A stretch of 64,000 bases of DNA, taken from positions 62,001-126,000 of the forward strand of contig NZ_RSEC01000039.1 of assembly GCF_003937945.1 (NCBI RefSeq), in the 5' to 3' direction. This document shows positions 1 through 8,488 of this stretch, one piece after another (position 1 is the stretch's first letter; each line of letters starts with the position of its first letter). The translations under genes were made by a program, and so were the position numbers. The notes under the pieces were generated by a model. It did no database searches. It saw nothing but the letters and a program-made list of their open reading frames with translations, and was not told the DNA's origin. This DNA is from Amycolatopsis eburnea. GTDB taxonomy: Bacteria; Actinomycetota; Actinomycetes; Mycobacteriales; Pseudonocardiaceae.

Positions 1-111
1 TTCTGGAAGCCGACCGACACGGTCAAGGAGCGCGCGGCGCTCGACGACGCCTACACCCACGGCGACCGGCCGTGGGCGCTCTGGGAGCGCCCCGTCGCGA
101 GCACGGCGTGA
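1..111 (+). CDS. rfbF: Glucose-1-phosphate cytidylyltransferase, C-terminal end (partial)
   Basis: Only the last 36 codons are inside the window, ending in TGA at 109-111. The peptide begins FWKPTDTVKE and has GDRPWALW near its end. This matches the C-terminus of RfbF-type enzymes, which typically read GFWxPMDTLKD...G.aPWk.W. The family makes CDP-glucose from CTP and glucose-1-phosphate, the entry point to CDP-deoxysugars. The stop overlaps the GTG start of the next gene (GTGA), so the two are probably translationally coupled. The assignment rests on this short tail only; the catalytic part lies outside the window. Confidence 0.7.
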   Translation, partial: FWKPTDTVKERAALDDAYTHGDRPWALWERPVASTA

Positions 112-755
112 TCGGGCTGCGGCCGGGACGGCTCGGCAGCGTGGTCGCGCTCGGCGCGCACTGCGACGACATCGCGATCGGCGCCGGCGGCACGCTGCTG
201 ACGCTGTGCGCGTCCCGGCCGGGCCTGCGCGTCGACGCGCTGGTCCTCTCCGGCGGCGGCACGCCCCGCGAGGACGAGGAGCGGGCCGCGCTGGCCGCGT
301 TCTGCCCGGGCGCGGACGTCGACGTCACGGTGCTCAAGCTGCCCGACGGCCGGTTCCCGGCGCATTGGGAAGAGGCCAAGAACGCGCTCGAAGAGCTGCG
401 GCGGCGGACCGACCCGGACCTCATCCTGGCGCCTCGCACCGACGACGCGCACCAGGACCACCGCGGCCTCGCCAAGCTGGTGCCGACGGCGTTCCGCGAC
501 CACCTGGCGCTGGGGTACGAGATCGTCAAGTGGGACGGCGACCTCGGCAGCCCCTCGGTGTACCAGCCGCTCGACGACGACGTCGCCGAATCGAAGGTCC
601 GGCTACTGCAGGAGCACTACGCGTCGCAGCGGCACCGCGGCTGGTACGACCGCGAAGCGTTCCTCGGGCTGGCCCGGATCCGCGGCATCGAAGCCGCCGC
701 GAAGTACGCCGAAGCGTTTTTCGTCAAGAAACTCACTCTCGACCTGAAGGGCTGA
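108..755 (+). CDS. PIG-L/LmbE family deacetylase
   Basis: A 215-residue protein. The metal-binding motif AHCDD (H18, D20, D21) and the later HQDH (about 115-118) are the hallmarks of the PIG-L (LmbE) fold, a zinc enzyme family that removes N-acetyl groups from GlcNAc-type substrates. Mycothiol and lipopolysaccharide-type pathways use relatives. The GTG start at 108 is chosen because it overlaps the preceding stop as GTGA and places the beta-strand before AHCDD close to the N-terminus. It sits between CDP-glucose synthesis and sugar-modifying genes, so a nucleotide-sugar or glycolipid substrate is likely. The actual substrate cannot be read from sequence. No signal peptide is seen. Confidence 0.85.
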   Translation: MIGLRPGRLGSVVALGAHCDDIAIGAGGTLLTLCASRPGLRVDALVLSGGGTPREDEERAALAAFCPGADVDVTVLKLPDGRFPAHWEEAKNALEELRRRTDPDLILAPRTDDAHQDHRGLAKLVPTAFRDHLALGYEIVKWDGDLGSPSVYQPLDDDVAESKVRLLQEHYASQRHRGWYDREAFLGLARIRGIEAAAKYAEAFFVKKLTLDLKG

Positions 756-760
756 ATCCG

Positions 761-1780
761 ATGCGGGTGTTGCTGACGGGGCACAAGGGCTACCTGGGGA
801 CGGTGATGGCCCCGGTGCTCGCCGCCGCCGGCCACGAGGTCGTCGGCCTCGACTCCGGGCTCTTCGAGTCCTGCCTGCTCGGCCCGGCCCCGGCCGACCC
901 GGCCGGGGTGGCCGTCGACCTGCGCGACGTCACCGTTTCGCACGTCGAGGGCTTCGACGCCGTGATCCACCTGGCCGCGCTGTCGAACGACCCGCTGGGC
1001 TCGCTCGCGCCCGAGCTGACCTACGACATCAACCACCACGCGTCGGTGAAGCTCGCGAAGCTGGCGAAGGACGCCGGCGTCCAGCGGTACATCTACGCGT
1101 CGACCTGCTCGGTGTACGGCGCCGGCGGCGACAACCTGGTCGACGAGGACGCGCCGCTGAAGCCGGTGACGCCGTACGCCGAGTCGAAGGTGCGCGTCGA
1201 GGCCGACGTCCACGAGCTCGCCGACGACGACTTCACCCCGGTCTACATGCGCAACGCGACCGCGTTCGGCTACTCGCCGCGGCTGCGCGGCGACATCGTG
1301 CTGAACAACCTGACCGCGCACGCGCACCTGTCCGGCGAGGTGCTGGTGCTCTCGGACGGCACGCCGTGGCGGCCGCTGGTGCACGCCCAGGACATCGCGC
1401 GCGCCTTCACCGCGGCCCTGACCGCGCCGAAGGAGGCCGTGCACAACAAGGCGTTCAACATCGGCACCGAGGACAACAACGTCACCGTCGCCGAGATCGC
1501 CCAGGAGGTCGTCGAGGCCGTGCCGGGCTCGACGCTGAACATCACCGGCGAGGCCGGCGCCGACCCGCGCTCGTACCGCGTCGACTTCTCGCGCTTCCGC
1601 GAGGCCATCCCGGGCTTCGCGTGCGAATGGTCGGTCAAGGACGGCGCCGTCGAACTGATCGAGGCGTACCGCAAGTACGGGCTGACCCGGGAGTCGTTCC
1701 AGCAGCTGTTCACCCGGCTCGCCTGGCTGAAGAGCGAAGGCGAAGCCGGCCGCATCGACGACACCATGCGGCGGCGTTAG
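761..1780 (+). CDS. NAD-dependent epimerase/dehydratase (extended SDR)
   Basis: A 339-residue extended short-chain dehydrogenase. It has an N-terminal Rossmann motif TGHKGYLG (residues 6-13), the conserved stretch YASTCSVYG (112-120) and the catalytic pair Y139xxxK143 in TPYAESK. Enzymes of this fold epimerise, dehydrate or reduce nucleotide-activated sugars in the cytoplasm. The upstream CDP-glucose-forming gene and the downstream RmlC-like epimerase and aminotransferase suggest a role in making a modified (possibly amino- or deoxy-) sugar. The ATG at 761 lies 5 bases after the previous stop. It could be a C-4 epimerase, 4,6-dehydratase or ketoreductase; the sequence does not decide. Confidence 0.85.
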   Translation: MRVLLTGHKGYLGTVMAPVLAAAGHEVVGLDSGLFESCLLGPAPADPAGVAVDLRDVTVSHVEGFDAVIHLAALSNDPLGSLAPELTYDINHHASVKLAKLAKDAGVQRYIYASTCSVYGAGGDNLVDEDAPLKPVTPYAESKVRVEADVHELADDDFTPVYMRNATAFGYSPRLRGDIVLNNLTAHAHLSGEVLVLSDGTPWRPLVHAQDIARAFTAALTAPKEAVHNKAFNIGTEDNNVTVAEIAQEVVEAVPGSTLNITGEAGADPRSYRVDFSRFREAIPGFACEWSVKDGAVELIEAYRKYGLTRESFQQLFTRLAWLKSEGEAGRIDDTMRRR

Positions 1781-3055
1781 GTGACGGGCCCGCAGCTGCG
1801 GACGGGCGCGGAGCTGCACGCCCTGGTCGAACGGCTGTACCCGATCTGCCGCAGCATCACCGGCGACGGCGTGCGGCAGACCCTGGACATCATCGGCGAG
1901 CACATCCCCTTGGAACGCCATGAAGTCCCGACGGGCACCGCGGTGCTGGACTGGACGATCCCGCAGGAGTGGAACATCTGGGACGCGTACGTCGCTTCGC
2001 CTTCGGGTGAGCGCGTGATCGACTTCCAGGAGCTGAACCTGCACGTCGTCGGCTACAGCGTCCCGGTGCGGCGGCGGATGCCGCTGAGTGAGCTGCGGGA
2101 GCACCTGCACACGCTGCCGGACCAGCCGTCGTGGGTGCCCTACCGGACCAGCTACTACGCCCCGGCCTGGGGTTTCTGCCTCGCGCAGGAGAAGCTCGAC
2201 GCGCTGCCCGACGGCGAGTACGACGTCGTCATCGACTCGACCCTCGCCGACGGCTCGCTGACCTACGGCGAGCACGTCGTCCCGGGCCGCGTCACCGACG
2301 AGGTCATCGTGTCCTGCCACGTCTGCCACCCGTCGCTGGCGAACGACAACCTGGCCGGCATCGCGGTGGCGATCTCGCTGGCGCAGCAGCTGGTTGATCC
2401 CCATTACACGTACCGCTTCCTGTTCATGCCGGGGACGATCGGCTCGATCACCTGGCTGGCGCGCAACGCTTCCCGGATCGAGAAGGTTCGTCACGGCCTG
2501 GTGCTGGCCTGCGCGGGCGACCCGGGGCCGTTGACGTACAAGAAGTCCCGCCGCGACGACGCCGAGATCGACCGCGTCATGCAGCACGTGCTGCGCTCGC
2601 GCGAACACCGCGTCGTCGACTTCTCGCCGTACGGCTACGACGAGCGCCAGTTCTGCTCGCCGGGCTTCAACCTCGGCGTCGGCTCCCTGACGCGGACGCC
2701 GTACGCGGGCTACCCCGAGTACCACACGTCGGCCGACAACCCGGGTTTCGTCTCGCCCGCGGCCATGGAGGACACGCTCAGCGCGTTGCGGGATGCCATC
2801 GGCGTCCTGGACCGCAACCGCCGGTACGTCAACCTCAGCCCGTACGGCGAGCCGCAGCTCGGCAAGCGCGGGCTGTACGACTCGCTCGGCGGCCGCAGCG
2901 ACGCCAAGCAGGCCCAGATGGCGATGCTGTGGGTGCTCAACCTCTCCGACGGTTCGCACAGCCTCCTCGACATCGCCGAGCGGGCCGGGCTGCCCTTCGA
3001 CATCGTCGACGTCGCCGCCCGCGCCCTCCACGACGCCGGCCTGGTCAAGGAGTGA
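1781..3055 (+). CDS. DUF4910 (aminopeptidase-like) domain protein
   Basis: A 424-residue protein resembling the DUF4910/DUF2172 family, which has an M28-like zinc-aminopeptidase fold. Seen features are an N-terminal LYPICRSITGDGVRQTL segment, the metal-site-like CHVCHPSLANDN (about 183-194), a central FMPGTIGSI stretch and a late GYPEYHTSADN. The family is repeatedly found in surface-polysaccharide and sugar-modification clusters, where its reaction is not established; acyl or peptide bond hydrolysis is an inference. The last about 70 residues resemble a winged-helix-like DUF2172-associated tail. The GTG start directly follows the previous TAG with no gap, and the end overlaps the next GTG (GTGA). 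Confidence 0.75.
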   Translation: MTGPQLRTGAELHALVERLYPICRSITGDGVRQTLDIIGEHIPLERHEVPTGTAVLDWTIPQEWNIWDAYVASPSGERVIDFQELNLHVVGYSVPVRRRMPLSELREHLHTLPDQPSWVPYRTSYYAPAWGFCLAQEKLDALPDGEYDVVIDSTLADGSLTYGEHVVPGRVTDEVIVSCHVCHPSLANDNLAGIAVAISLAQQLVDPHYTYRFLFMPGTIGSITWLARNASRIEKVRHGLVLACAGDPGPLTYKKSRRDDAEIDRVMQHVLRSREHRVVDFSPYGYDERQFCSPGFNLGVGSLTRTPYAGYPEYHTSADNPGFVSPAAMEDTLSALRDAIGVLDRNRRYVNLSPYGEPQLGKRGLYDSLGGRSDAKQAQMAMLWVLNLSDGSHSLLDIAERAGLPFDIVDVAARALHDAGLVKE

Positions 3056-4386
3056 GCGACGTGGCCAACCACCGCCGTGCCCCGCGCTCGATCTTCCGGT
3101 CGGGCGCGGTGCGCGCGATGGCCGGACGGTTGAGCTGGGGCCTCGGCGACCAGGCGGTGTCCAGCCTGACGAACTTCGCCGTCGGGCTGTACGTGGCCCG
3201 CGAGCTCGGCACGTTCGCGTTCGGCATCTTCAGCCTCGCCTGGGTCACCTACGGCGTGGTGCTGAACGTGTCCCGCGGCCTGGCCACCGACCCGCTGATG
3301 GTGCGGTTCAGCGCGGTGCCCGAGGACCGCTGGCGCCTGGGGGTCGCCAGCGCGTCGGGCACCGCCATCGGCGTCGGCTGCGTGACCGGCCTGATCAGCC
3401 TGGTCGCCGGGCTGGCCGCGGGCGGCCCGCTCGGCAACGCCTTCGTCGCGCTCGCCGTCGTCCTGCCGGGCCTGCTGCTGCAGGACGCCTGGCGGTTCGC
3501 GTTCTTCGCCCGCGGGCAGGGCAAGAAGGCGTTCCTCAACGACGTCGTGTGCGGCGTCGCCCTGATCCCGGCGCTGTTCATCGCCGGCCGGGTCGGGACG
3601 GTCGTCGCGTTCGTGCTCGCCTGGGGCATCGCGGCCGCGCTCGCCGCGGTCTACGGCTGGTTCCAGACCGGCATCCTCCCGCACCCGCGGGAGCTGGCCG
3701 GCTGGCTCCGCAACCAGCGCGACCTCAGCGTCCGGTACCTGGTCGAGAACGTCAGCAACAGCGGCGCGTCCCAGCTGCGCGCCTACGGCCTCGGCGCCAT
3801 CGCCGGCATCACCGCCGTCGGCGCGGTCCGCGGCGCCGAACAGCTCCTCGGCCCCTTCCTGGCCCTGCTCATGGGGCTTTCCCTGGTCACCGTCGCCGAG
3901 GGCGCGCGGGTGCTTCAGCGGGCGCCGCACCGGCTGAAGCACTTCTGCGTGATCCTCGGCGGCGGGCAGGCCGCCGCCGCCCTGTGCTGGGGCCTCGGCC
4001 TGCTGCTCCTGGTGCCCGACAGCGCCGGCCGCTGGGTGATGGGCTCGGTGTGGGACTCCTCGTCCCCGCTGATCCTCCCCGTCACCCTGGCCGTGGTCGG
4101 CGCGAGCTTCGCCACCGGCGCGGCCGCCGGGCTCCGCGCGCTGGGCGCGGCCAAGCGGAGCCTGCGTTCCCAGCTGATCGCCTCCCTGTTCTACGTCACG
4201 TTCGGCATCGCCGGCGCCTTCCTCGGCGGCGCGGCCGGATCCGCGTGGGGCGTCGCGACCGCGACGCTCACCGGCTCCGTCGTCTGGTGGCTGCAGTTGC
4301 GCCTCGGGCTGCGCGACTACGTCCCGCCGTCCGCCGACGAGCCCACCGTCGTCTTCGAGCCGATCAAAGAGCCCATCAAGGAATGA
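3052..4386 (+). CDS. Polysaccharide flippase-like membrane protein (Wzx/MATE type)
   Basis: About 444 residues with roughly a dozen hydrophobic helices after a basic N-terminus. The layout is that of the MATE/MOP flippase superfamily that moves lipid-linked sugars across the membrane. The first helix region (WGLGDQAVSSLTNFAVGLYV) matches the typical start of oligosaccharide flippases. GTG 3052 overlaps the previous stop (GTGA); GTG 3061 is an alternative start. In this cluster it would flip the lipid-linked unit built by the neighbouring transferases. It is also the only flippase candidate in the window for the minus-strand exopolysaccharide operon. Substrate is unknown. Confidence 0.75.
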   Translation: MSDVANHRRAPRSIFRSGAVRAMAGRLSWGLGDQAVSSLTNFAVGLYVARELGTFAFGIFSLAWVTYGVVLNVSRGLATDPLMVRFSAVPEDRWRLGVASASGTAIGVGCVTGLISLVAGLAAGGPLGNAFVALAVVLPGLLLQDAWRFAFFARGQGKKAFLNDVVCGVALIPALFIAGRVGTVVAFVLAWGIAAALAAVYGWFQTGILPHPRELAGWLRNQRDLSVRYLVENVSNSGASQLRAYGLGAIAGITAVGAVRGAEQLLGPFLALLMGLSLVTVAEGARVLQRAPHRLKHFCVILGGGQAAAALCWGLGLLLLVPDSAGRWVMGSVWDSSSPLILPVTLAVVGASFATGAAAGLRALGAAKRSLRSQLIASLFYVTFGIAGAFLGGAAGSAWGVATATLTGSVVWWLQLRLGLRDYVPPSADEPTVVFEPIKEPIKE

Positions 4387-4393
4387 GGACTCC

Positions 4394-5338
4394 ATGACCA
4401 CCGTCCCGCGGCTGAGCCTCGGCCTCCCGGTGTACAACGGCGAGGAGTACCTCGCCGAGTCACTGGAAGCCCTGCTCGGCCAGACCTACGAAGACTTCGA
4501 GCTGGTCATCTCGGACAACGCCTCCACGGACGGCACGGACGAGATCTGCCGCCGCTACGCGGAGAAGGACTCCCGCATCCGCTACGTCCGCCAGCCGAAG
4601 AACATCGGCGCGACGCCGAACCACAACTTCGTGTTCGACGTCTCCCGCACCGAGCTCTTCAAGTGGGTCTCCCACGACGACCTCTACGCCCGCGACCTGC
4701 TCAAGCGGTGCGTCGACGCCCTCGACGAGCGCCCGGACATCATCCTCGCCCACTGCGACCAGGCCATCATCGACGGCGACGGCCGCATCGTCCAGCCGCT
4801 GCAGTACACGTTGGACACCGGCTCCCGGCACGCGCCGGACCGCTTCCGCAGCATCCTGTTCGAGCCCGGCGGCGACGACTTCTACGGCGTCATCCGCGCC
4901 GACGTCCTCCGCCGCGTCAAGCCGCTCGACAGCTACCACCACGCGGACCGGACGTACTCGGCCGAGATGGCCCTGCACGGCCCCTTCTACCAGGTACCCG
5001 AGCTGCTCTACTTCCGCCGCGACCACCCGGGCCGCGCGGAACGGGCCAACCCGACCATCCGGAGCCGGTGCGCGAATCTGGACCCGCGGCGCGCGAACCG
5101 GCTCCGGAATCCCACCGTCCGCCTGCTCGGCGAGTACGTCTACGGGTTCGCGGACCTCATCCGGCGCGCGCCGATCTCGGCCGCCGACAAGCGCGAGTGC
5201 TTCGGCCACCTCGGCGCCTGGCTGACGAACCGGGCGCGCTCCGGCCACGGCGAACGCGTCGAGGACCGCGCGCCGACCGCCTCCGACGTGACCACGGTCA
5301 ACGAGATCGTGGCCGGCCGGGAAGGCAGGCTCGCGTGA
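4394..5338 (+). CDS. Glycosyltransferase family 2
   Basis: A 314-residue GT-A fold transferase. The N-terminal LSLGLPVYNGEEYL, DNASTDGT (about 36-43) and the acceptor/metal-site region WVSHDDL (about 90-96) are classic GT2 motifs; the canonical DxD is represented by HDD. No C-terminal membrane helices are evident, so it is probably a soluble or peripherally bound enzyme adding one sugar. It starts 7 bases after the flippase and ends overlapping the next gene (GTGA), so it belongs to the same operon. Donor and acceptor are unknown. Confidence 0.85.
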   Translation: MTTVPRLSLGLPVYNGEEYLAESLEALLGQTYEDFELVISDNASTDGTDEICRRYAEKDSRIRYVRQPKNIGATPNHNFVFDVSRTELFKWVSHDDLYARDLLKRCVDALDERPDIILAHCDQAIIDGDGRIVQPLQYTLDTGSRHAPDRFRSILFEPGGDDFYGVIRADVLRRVKPLDSYHHADRTYSAEMALHGPFYQVPELLYFRRDHPGRAERANPTIRSRCANLDPRRANRLRNPTVRLLGEYVYGFADLIRRAPISAADKRECFGHLGAWLTNRARSGHGERVEDRAPTASDVTTVNEIVAGREGRLA

Positions 5339-6519
5339 AGCGTGCCCCGCGCGTCGGCGTCTTCGGCCTGCTCGGCTCGGGGAACCTCGGCAACGACGGT
5401 TCCCTCGAAGCCGTGCTCGGCTACCTGCGCGCCGAACACCCGGACGCCGTCCTGACCGGCCTGGTGGGCGGCCCGGACATCGTCCGCGAGCGGTACGGCG
5501 TCGACACCACGCCCCTGCACTGGAACCAGGCCGAGTACGAGACGGCGTCCGGCCTGCGGTCGATCGTCCTCAAGGGATTCGGCAAGCTGGTCGACATCGG
5601 CCGCACGGCCGCCTGGGTCCGCGAGCAGGACGTCGTCATCGTGCCCGGCATGGGCGTCCTCGAAGCGACGCTTCCGCTGCGTCCGTGGGGTTTTCCGTAT
5701 TCGCTCTTCCTCCTTTCCGCCACCGGGCGGCTCTTCGGCACCAAGATCGCGCTGGTCAGCGTCGGCGCGAACCACATCAGCGCGCGGGCGACCCGGACGC
5801 TCGTCCGCTGGGCCGGCCGCCTGGCCGCCTACCGCTCCTACCGGGACGACATCTCCCGTGACGCCATGCGCGCCATGGGTGTCGACACCAGCCGCGACGA
5901 GGTCTACCCCGACCTCGCGTTCTCCCTCCCCACCCCGGCCGCCGACGGCCCGCCGGGCACCGTCGGAGTCGGCGTGATGGCCTACTACGGCGGCAACGAC
6001 GACCGCGCCGACGGCGACCGCATCTACCGCCACTACGTGGACACGATGAACCGTTTCGTCGCCTGGCTCGTTGACCAGGGCAGACCGGTCCGGTTGTTCA
6101 TCGGCGACCAGATCGACCGGCAGGTCGTCGACGAGATCCTCGAGAAGACCGCTTCCCCGCTGGTCACGGCGGCCTCGGCGGAGACCTTGGACGAGCTGAT
6201 GCACGAGATGGCGGCGGTGGACAGCGTGGTGGCCACGCGCTACCACAACGTGCTCTGCGCTCTGAAGGTCGCGAAACCGACCGTCGCGATCGGGTACGCG
6301 CGGAAGAACGACGTGCTCATGGCGGAGATGGGCCTCGACGGCTTCACCCAGCGGGCGAAGACCGTCGACTTCGACCGGCTCGTCGAGCAGTTCACCGAAC
6401 TCGAAAGCCGTTCGCCGGAGCTGCGCCAGATCCTGGCGGAACGGAACGAGAACAACGTGCAACGACTCAAGGACCAGTTCGCCGCCCTTTCGGCGGCCCT
6501 CTTCGGGGGTGCGCGATGA
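5335..6519 (+). CDS. Polysaccharide pyruvyl transferase-like protein
   Basis: A 394-residue protein of the polysaccharide pyruvyl transferase family. The N-terminal GLLGSGNLGNDGSLEA motif is typical, and the C-terminal half carries VATRYHNVLCALK with the family's conserved R-x-H. Members add ketal-linked pyruvate from phosphoenolpyruvate to sugars; some relatives do other chemistry (for example CsaB-type cell-wall pyruvylation). Pyruvylation would add a negative charge to the glycan. The start is GTG 5335, overlapping the GT2 stop; the end overlaps the next ATG as ATGA, so all three are likely co-translated. Confidence 0.8.
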   Translation: MKRAPRVGVFGLLGSGNLGNDGSLEAVLGYLRAEHPDAVLTGLVGGPDIVRERYGVDTTPLHWNQAEYETASGLRSIVLKGFGKLVDIGRTAAWVREQDVVIVPGMGVLEATLPLRPWGFPYSLFLLSATGRLFGTKIALVSVGANHISARATRTLVRWAGRLAAYRSYRDDISRDAMRAMGVDTSRDEVYPDLAFSLPTPAADGPPGTVGVGVMAYYGGNDDRADGDRIYRHYVDTMNRFVAWLVDQGRPVRLFIGDQIDRQVVDEILEKTASPLVTAASAETLDELMHEMAAVDSVVATRYHNVLCALKVAKPTVAIGYARKNDVLMAEMGLDGFTQRAKTVDFDRLVEQFTELESRSPELRQILAERNENNVQRLKDQFAALSAALFGGAR

Positions 6520-7064
6520 AGGCCATTCCGGTGCCCGAGATCGAGGGCGTGTACCTGTTCGAGCCGACCCCGCACGCCGACCAGCGCGGCTTCTTCAGCC
6601 GGACGTTCGACCGCGATGTCGTCGCGTCGGTGGGCATCGACCCGGACGGCTTCGCCCAGGACAGCCTTTCCCGCTCCCGCAAGGGAGTCGTCCGCGGCAT
6701 GCACCTGCGCGGCGGGGCCGGCGAGGCGAAGCTGGTGCGGTGCTCGTACGGCGCGATCTTCGACGTCGTGGTGGATCTCCGACCGGATTCGCCCACGTTC
6801 CGCAATGTCAAAACGTTCGAACTTTCCGGTGAGACGCAGGTTTCCGTGTACATCCCGGCCGGCTGCGCGCACGGATTCCAGTCACTCACCGAAGTCTCGG
6901 ACGTGTCGTACCGTATCGACCGGCCGCACGACCCGTCGGAAGACATCACAATTTCGTACAAAGACCCAGAATTGGACATTTCGTGGCCACTGTCGGTCAC
7001 AATGGTCAGTGACCGGGATGAGCGCGCGCCGTCTCTCCTAGAGGCGTTGAAACCAACGAGGTGA
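6516..7064 (+). CDS. dTDP-4-dehydrorhamnose 3,5-epimerase-family cupin
   Basis: A 182-residue RmlC-like cupin. RGMHLR carries the histidine equivalent to the catalytic base of RmlC, and PAGCAHGFQSL is the second conserved strand. The late YKDPELDISWP matches the conserved aspartate region. Such enzymes epimerise C-3 and/or C-5 of 4-keto nucleotide sugars. With no rmlA, rmlB or rmlD beside it and with an RfbF gene at the start of the cluster, a CDP- rather than dTDP-sugar substrate is possible; that is inference. It overlaps the previous gene by ATGA and leads directly into the aminotransferase. Confidence 0.85.
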   Translation: MKAIPVPEIEGVYLFEPTPHADQRGFFSRTFDRDVVASVGIDPDGFAQDSLSRSRKGVVRGMHLRGGAGEAKLVRCSYGAIFDVVVDLRPDSPTFRNVKTFELSGETQVSVYIPAGCAHGFQSLTEVSDVSYRIDRPHDPSEDITISYKDPELDISWPLSVTMVSDRDERAPSLLEALKPTR

Positions 7065-7069
7065 CCCCC

Positions 7070-8386
7070 ATGGGAACGAACTTGCCCCGCTCCACGGAGG
7101 CGAACGCCCGCCTGCACCGGGTCATCCCGGGCGGTGCCCACACCTACGCCAAGGGCTCGGACCAGTATCCCGAAGGGATGGCCCCGGTCATCTCCCACGG
7201 CCGCGGCGGCCACGTCTGGGACGTCGACGGCAACGAGTACATCGAGTACGGCTCCGGACTCCGGGCGGTCATCCTCGGCCACGCCCACCCGCGGGTGCTC
7301 GAAGCGGTCCGCGGCGAGCTCGAAAAGGGCAGCAACTTCATCCGCCCGTCGATCATCGAGGCCGAGGCGGCCGAGCGGTTCCTCGAGAACGTCCCGACCG
7401 CCGACATGGTGAAGTTCACCAAGAACGGCTCCGACGCCACGACCGCCGCCGTCAAGCTGGCCCGCGCCGCCACCGGCCGCAAGCTGGTCGCCAAGTGCGC
7501 CGACCACGCCTTCTTCTCCACCGACGACTGGTTCATCGGCACCACGCCGATGAACGCCGGCATCCCGGCCGAGGCGACCGAGTCGACGGTGTCCTTCCCG
7601 TACGGCGACCTGCAGGCCACGGAGGAGCTGCTGCAGCGCCACGACGGCGAGATCGCGTGCCTGATCCTGGAGGCGGCCGCGGCGGTGGAGCCGCCGCCGG
7701 GGTACCTGCAGGGCCTGCGCGAGCTGGCCACCCGGTACGGCGTGGTGCTGGTCTTCGACGAGATGATCACCGGCTTCCGGTGGTCCGCCCACGGCGCGCA
7801 GGGCCTCTACGGCGTCACGCCCGACCTCTCGACGTTCGGCAAGGCGCTCGGCAACGGCTTCGCCGTCTCGGCGCTGGCCGGCAAGCGGGAGCTGATGGAG
7901 CTCGGCGGCCTGCGCAGCGACCGCGAACGCGTTTTCCTGCTGTCCACCACCCACGGCGCCGAGACCCACTCGCTCGCCGCCGCGATGGCGGTGATGGACG
8001 TCTACCGCGACGAGGACGTCGTCGGCAGGCTCCACGCACTCGGCGACCGGCTCGCCACCGGCGTCCGCGAGGTGGCGGCCGGGATGGGCGTCGAGGACCA
8101 CGTCGTCGTCCGCGGCCGGGCCAGCAACCTCGTCTTCGGCACGCTCGACGAGCAGGGCAAGCCGTCGCAGCCCTACCGGACGCTGTTCCTGCGCGAGCTG
8201 ATCGGCGGCGGCGTGCTCGGACCGTCCTTCGTGGTCAGTGCCGCGCTCACCGAAGCCGACATCGACAAGACGATCGACGTGGTCTCCCAGGCCTGCACGG
8301 TGTACCGGAAGGCGCTCGACGCCCAGGACCCGGCGCCCTGGATGGGCGGGCGCCCGGTGCAGCCCGTGTTCCGCAAGTACGCCTGA
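7070..8386 (+). CDS. Class III (glutamate-1-semialdehyde-type) aminotransferase
   Basis: A PLP-dependent enzyme of 438 residues from ATG 7070. It shows VFDEMITGFR (D230 contacts the cofactor ring) and STFGKALGNG with the Schiff-base lysine K258. The fold is that of GSA aminomutases, but here it lies at the end of a sugar cluster rather than with haem genes. A 4- or 3-keto sugar or a side-chain precursor is therefore a likelier substrate than glutamate-1-semialdehyde. GTG 7061 overlaps the previous stop, but GAGG at 7058-7061 is well placed for ATG 7070, which I prefer. It appears to be the last gene of this operon before a 102-base gap. Confidence 0.85.
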   Translation: MGTNLPRSTEANARLHRVIPGGAHTYAKGSDQYPEGMAPVISHGRGGHVWDVDGNEYIEYGSGLRAVILGHAHPRVLEAVRGELEKGSNFIRPSIIEAEAAERFLENVPTADMVKFTKNGSDATTAAVKLARAATGRKLVAKCADHAFFSTDDWFIGTTPMNAGIPAEATESTVSFPYGDLQATEELLQRHDGEIACLILEAAAAVEPPPGYLQGLRELATRYGVVLVFDEMITGFRWSAHGAQGLYGVTPDLSTFGKALGNGFAVSALAGKRELMELGGLRSDRERVFLLSTTHGAETHSLAAAMAVMDVYRDEDVVGRLHALGDRLATGVREVAAGMGVEDHVVVRGRASNLVFGTLDEQGKPSQPYRTLFLRELIGGGVLGPSFVVSAALTEADIDKTIDVVSQACTVYRKALDAQDPAPWMGGRPVQPVFRKYA

Positions 8387-8488
8387 CCCCGCGCGGCCCC
8401 TCGCCGACGGGCCGGATTCACCCCGTGGGTCCGATGAGGACGCCGGAGGGGGACTGTTTTCCGGCCCGTTCGTGCGTAGCTTCCTGCC

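Noticed and set aside
2929..3051. N-terminal extension of the flippase upstream of GTG 3052
   Set aside because: The added residues are Arg/Pro-rich shadow sequence of the DUF4910 gene; the GTGA overlap gives a better start.
7070..8386. hemL (haem-pathway glutamate-1-semialdehyde aminomutase)
   Set aside because: No haem genes nearby; it is the last gene of a sugar operon, so a sugar-related role is more likely.
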